NCBI GenBank assembly: GCA_965370495.1 | Contig: CBDUUV010000110.1 | Coordinates: 1-7,733, forward strand | Reading direction: 5' to 3' | Source of the DNA: Krumholzibacterium sp965370495 | GTDB lineage: Bacteria; Krumholzibacteriota; Krumholzibacteriia; Krumholzibacteriales; Krumholzibacteriaceae | Length of the DNA: 7,733 nucleotides | The notes under the pieces: model-generated | The model's input: only the letters and a program-made list of their open reading frames with translations | What the model was told of the DNA's origin: nothing | Databases searched by the model: none | Made by a program: the position numbers and the translations under genes | Shown: positions 6,119-7,733 of the stretch, piece by piece | Layout of the letters: each line of letters starts with the position of its first letter | Position numbering within the stretch: position 1 is the stretch's first letter

Positions 6119-7733
6119 ATGAATCGTCCCGTATTTAAAAACATCGTTATTATTCTTCTGGTAGTATCGGCAATTTTCGTCTATCTGGGTTCCCCGCTTC
6201 TCGCTGAAGAAAACCAGGAGGACAGGATCGCCAGAATCAACAGGGAAATAGCAGAGAAGGGTGAACACTGGACAGCCGGCAAAACGACAGTGGGAAACCT
6301 CCCCTGGGAGGAAAGGCAGAAACTCACCGGGTATATCCCGCCAACAGCGGAACAGTGGAGCAGGATTCCCCTGCGTGAATCTATTGTAAGCCTTGCGCTG
6401 CCGCATGCTTTCGACTGGCGCTCCCTTAATGGCACGACTGTAGCAAAAAGCCAGGGGGGTTGCGGATCATGCTGGGCCTTCGCTGCTGTAGCTCAACTGG
6501 AAGCACACGCGAGGATATTCGATCAGAGGATCCTCGACCTCTCAGAACAGGCAGTACTCGATTGTAACCTGGATGGCGGCGGCTGCAATGGAGGCAGGGT
6601 GTTTGCCGCACTCGACCTTTTTATCGCGCGCGGAGCGGTCAACGAGATTTGTATGCCCTACAGGGCTGCCGACGGCTTTCCATGCACCATGGACGCCTGC
6701 GACAAGCTTGCCGAGATTGACACCTATGTGGGACTGGCCGCCACGGTCGATCAGATCAAACAGTCTGTCTATGATTATGGCCCTGTCTCCTGCGCGATGT
6801 ACGCGCATGACAACTTCAGCAACTATACATCCGGATGTTACAGCGCCGACTATTCCGACATACCAAACCACGCGGTCCTGATCGTAGGATGGGATGACAG
6901 CGCGTGCGGAGGAAATGGCGCGTGGATCATCAAAAACAGCTGGGGTACCAACTGGGGATATGATGGATATGGATACATACAGTACGGCGTCTGCAGTATC
7001 GGATCTTACCCTTATCAGATAGATTACCATCCGAGCATAGTACTCGTTCACCTGGACACGCCCAACGGTTCCGAACAGCTTGAAATAGGGGAAGTTTTTG
7101 ATATCACATGGATGCTCGGCCGCGTGACTCCCGATTCTGTAAATGTCTTTCTCAGCCTCAACAGCGGTTTCTCTTACGATTCAACAATCGTTTCCAACCT
7201 GAGCGGCATTACAGAAAATTACCTGTGGGTGGTCCCGGAACTGCCCGTAACAACCGCCAGGGTCAAGATCGTAGCCTACTACGGCGGAGTGGTCGGAGGT
7301 TACGACGACAGCGACGAAGATTTCACGATCGTGGGCCCGCCGTACAGATACGTATCGCCTGCCGGTGGAAACGTCTACCCCTATTCTCTCCCGCGCTGGG
7401 CCGCAAACAACATACAAACCGCGGTTGATGCGGCTAACGTCGGTGATTCCATCCTGGTCGAAGGCGGCTATGTATACAATTCGCCTGTCAACGTGTCGAC
7501 ACCTCTTTTCCTCCTCGGAGGATATGACAGCTTATTTGAGACGCGCGACCCTGACCTGTATGTTACAACGATCCAGTCTGTCGGCTCCACTGTGTCTTTT
7601 ATCAATACCCTCTTCATGAGTTGCGGCATTGATGGATTCACTCTGGCCGGTGGCACAGGGAGAAGCGCCACGATGCCGGATATCGGTGTATACGGCGGGG
7701 GGATCTTCTGTTACTCGGCATCGCCTGTTATAA
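6119..7733 (+). CDS. Secreted papain-family (C1A) cysteine protease with Ig-like and beta-helix domains, 3'-partial
   Basis: The frame is open from the ATG at 6119 to the window end (538 residues, no stop), so the protein is longer than seen. AAGGAG lies at 6103-6108, ten bases before the ATG. Residues 1-29 are a signal peptide (hydrophobic core 9-28, likely cut after Ala29). Residues about 35-92 look like a cathepsin-type propeptide (WTAGKT, LPWEERQKLTG). The C1A catalytic domain, about 95-300, has oxyanion Gln112 and nucleophile Cys118 in SQGGCGSCWAF, LSEQAVLDC, GGGCNGG, His251 in NHAVLIVGWD and Asn273 in IKNSWGTNWG, so it should be active. Residues about 308-406 resemble the Ig-like domain of Ser-Thr-rich/Kre9-type surface proteins (starting DTPNGSEQLEIG, ending EDFTIV). 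From about 410 a right-handed beta-helix begins (NIQTAVDAANVGDSILVEGG). It is predicted to be exported and processed, degrading protein outside the cell or at its surface. A C-terminal sorting domain may lie beyond the window. Confidence 0.93.
   Translation, partial: MNRPVFKNIVIILLVVSAIFVYLGSPLLAEENQEDRIARINREIAEKGEHWTAGKTTVGNLPWEERQKLTGYIPPTAEQWSRIPLRESIVSLALPHAFDWRSLNGTTVAKSQGGCGSCWAFAAVAQLEAHARIFDQRILDLSEQAVLDCNLDGGGCNGGRVFAALDLFIARGAVNEICMPYRAADGFPCTMDACDKLAEIDTYVGLAATVDQIKQSVYDYGPVSCAMYAHDNFSNYTSGCYSADYSDIPNHAVLIVGWDDSACGGNGAWIIKNSWGTNWGYDGYGYIQYGVCSIGSYPYQIDYHPSIVLVHLDTPNGSEQLEIGEVFDITWMLGRVTPDSVNVFLSLNSGFSYDSTIVSNLSGITENYLWVVPELPVTTARVKIVAYYGGVVGGYDDSDEDFTIVGPPYRYVSPAGGNVYPYSLPRWAANNIQTAVDAANVGDSILVEGGYVYNSPVNVSTPLFLLGGYDSLFETRDPDLYVTTIQSVGSTVSFINTLFMSCGIDGFTLAGGTGRSATMPDIGVYGGGIFCYSASPVI

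Noticed and set aside
6542..7051. Open frame on the - strand, 169 residues
   Set aside because: It is antisense to the protease catalytic domain and arises from the codon bias of that gene.

Overview
The window holds six protein genes, each apparently its own transcription unit, and no RNA genes, CRISPR arrays or mobile elements that I can support. Left to right they are: an arylamine N-acetyltransferase-like gene (-), a long transketolase-family gene (+), an M19 (renal-type) dipeptidase gene (-), an orphan type IV pilin/pseudopilin gene (-), a small NifU C-terminal-domain (Nfu) iron-sulfur scaffold gene (-), and a secreted papain-family protease gene (+). The last one carries an Ig-like domain and the beginning of a parallel beta-helix, and runs off the right edge.

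Organism. Strong AGGAGG-type ribosome binding sites, sigma-70-like promoters, intrinsic terminators and an N-methylated prepilin show that this is a bacterium. The pilin points to a two-membrane cell. A C1A protease joined to Ig-like and beta-helix modules, together with a typical Nfu and an unusual transketolase, recalls environmental lineages of the FCB group and its relatives (Krumholzibacteriota, Eisenbacteria, Latescibacteria-like). That placement is inference from protein style, not a database result.

Layout. Positions 1-1043 hold the NAT-like gene and a divergent intergenic region, which contains a near-consensus promoter (TTGACA-18-TATATT) and a leader of about 110 nt for the transketolase. 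The transketolase starts at a TTG codon, fixed by a perfect AGGAGG seven bases upstream. Positions 3414-3686 lie between convergent genes and contain a long imperfect hairpin suited to terminating transcription in both directions, followed by smaller inverted repeats. Positions 4788-4967 are the dipeptidase's upstream region, with a TATAAT box and a small palindrome. Positions 5478-5652 contain a textbook terminator for the Nfu gene, just upstream of the pilin. Positions 5884-6118 are a divergent promoter region for nfu and the protease.

How the genes work together. There is no obvious shared pathway. The set mixes central carbon metabolism (transketolase), peptide turnover (M19 and the secreted C1A protease), Fe-S assembly (Nfu), acyl transfer (NAT-like) and a surface or secretion fibre component (pilin). 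The most distinctive objects are the multidomain protease and the extended transketolase, which has Glu in place of Asp in its thiamine-diphosphate motif. Several starts are revised here from the longest possible reading frame because a ribosome binding site lies inside it (dipeptidase, Nfu, pilin).
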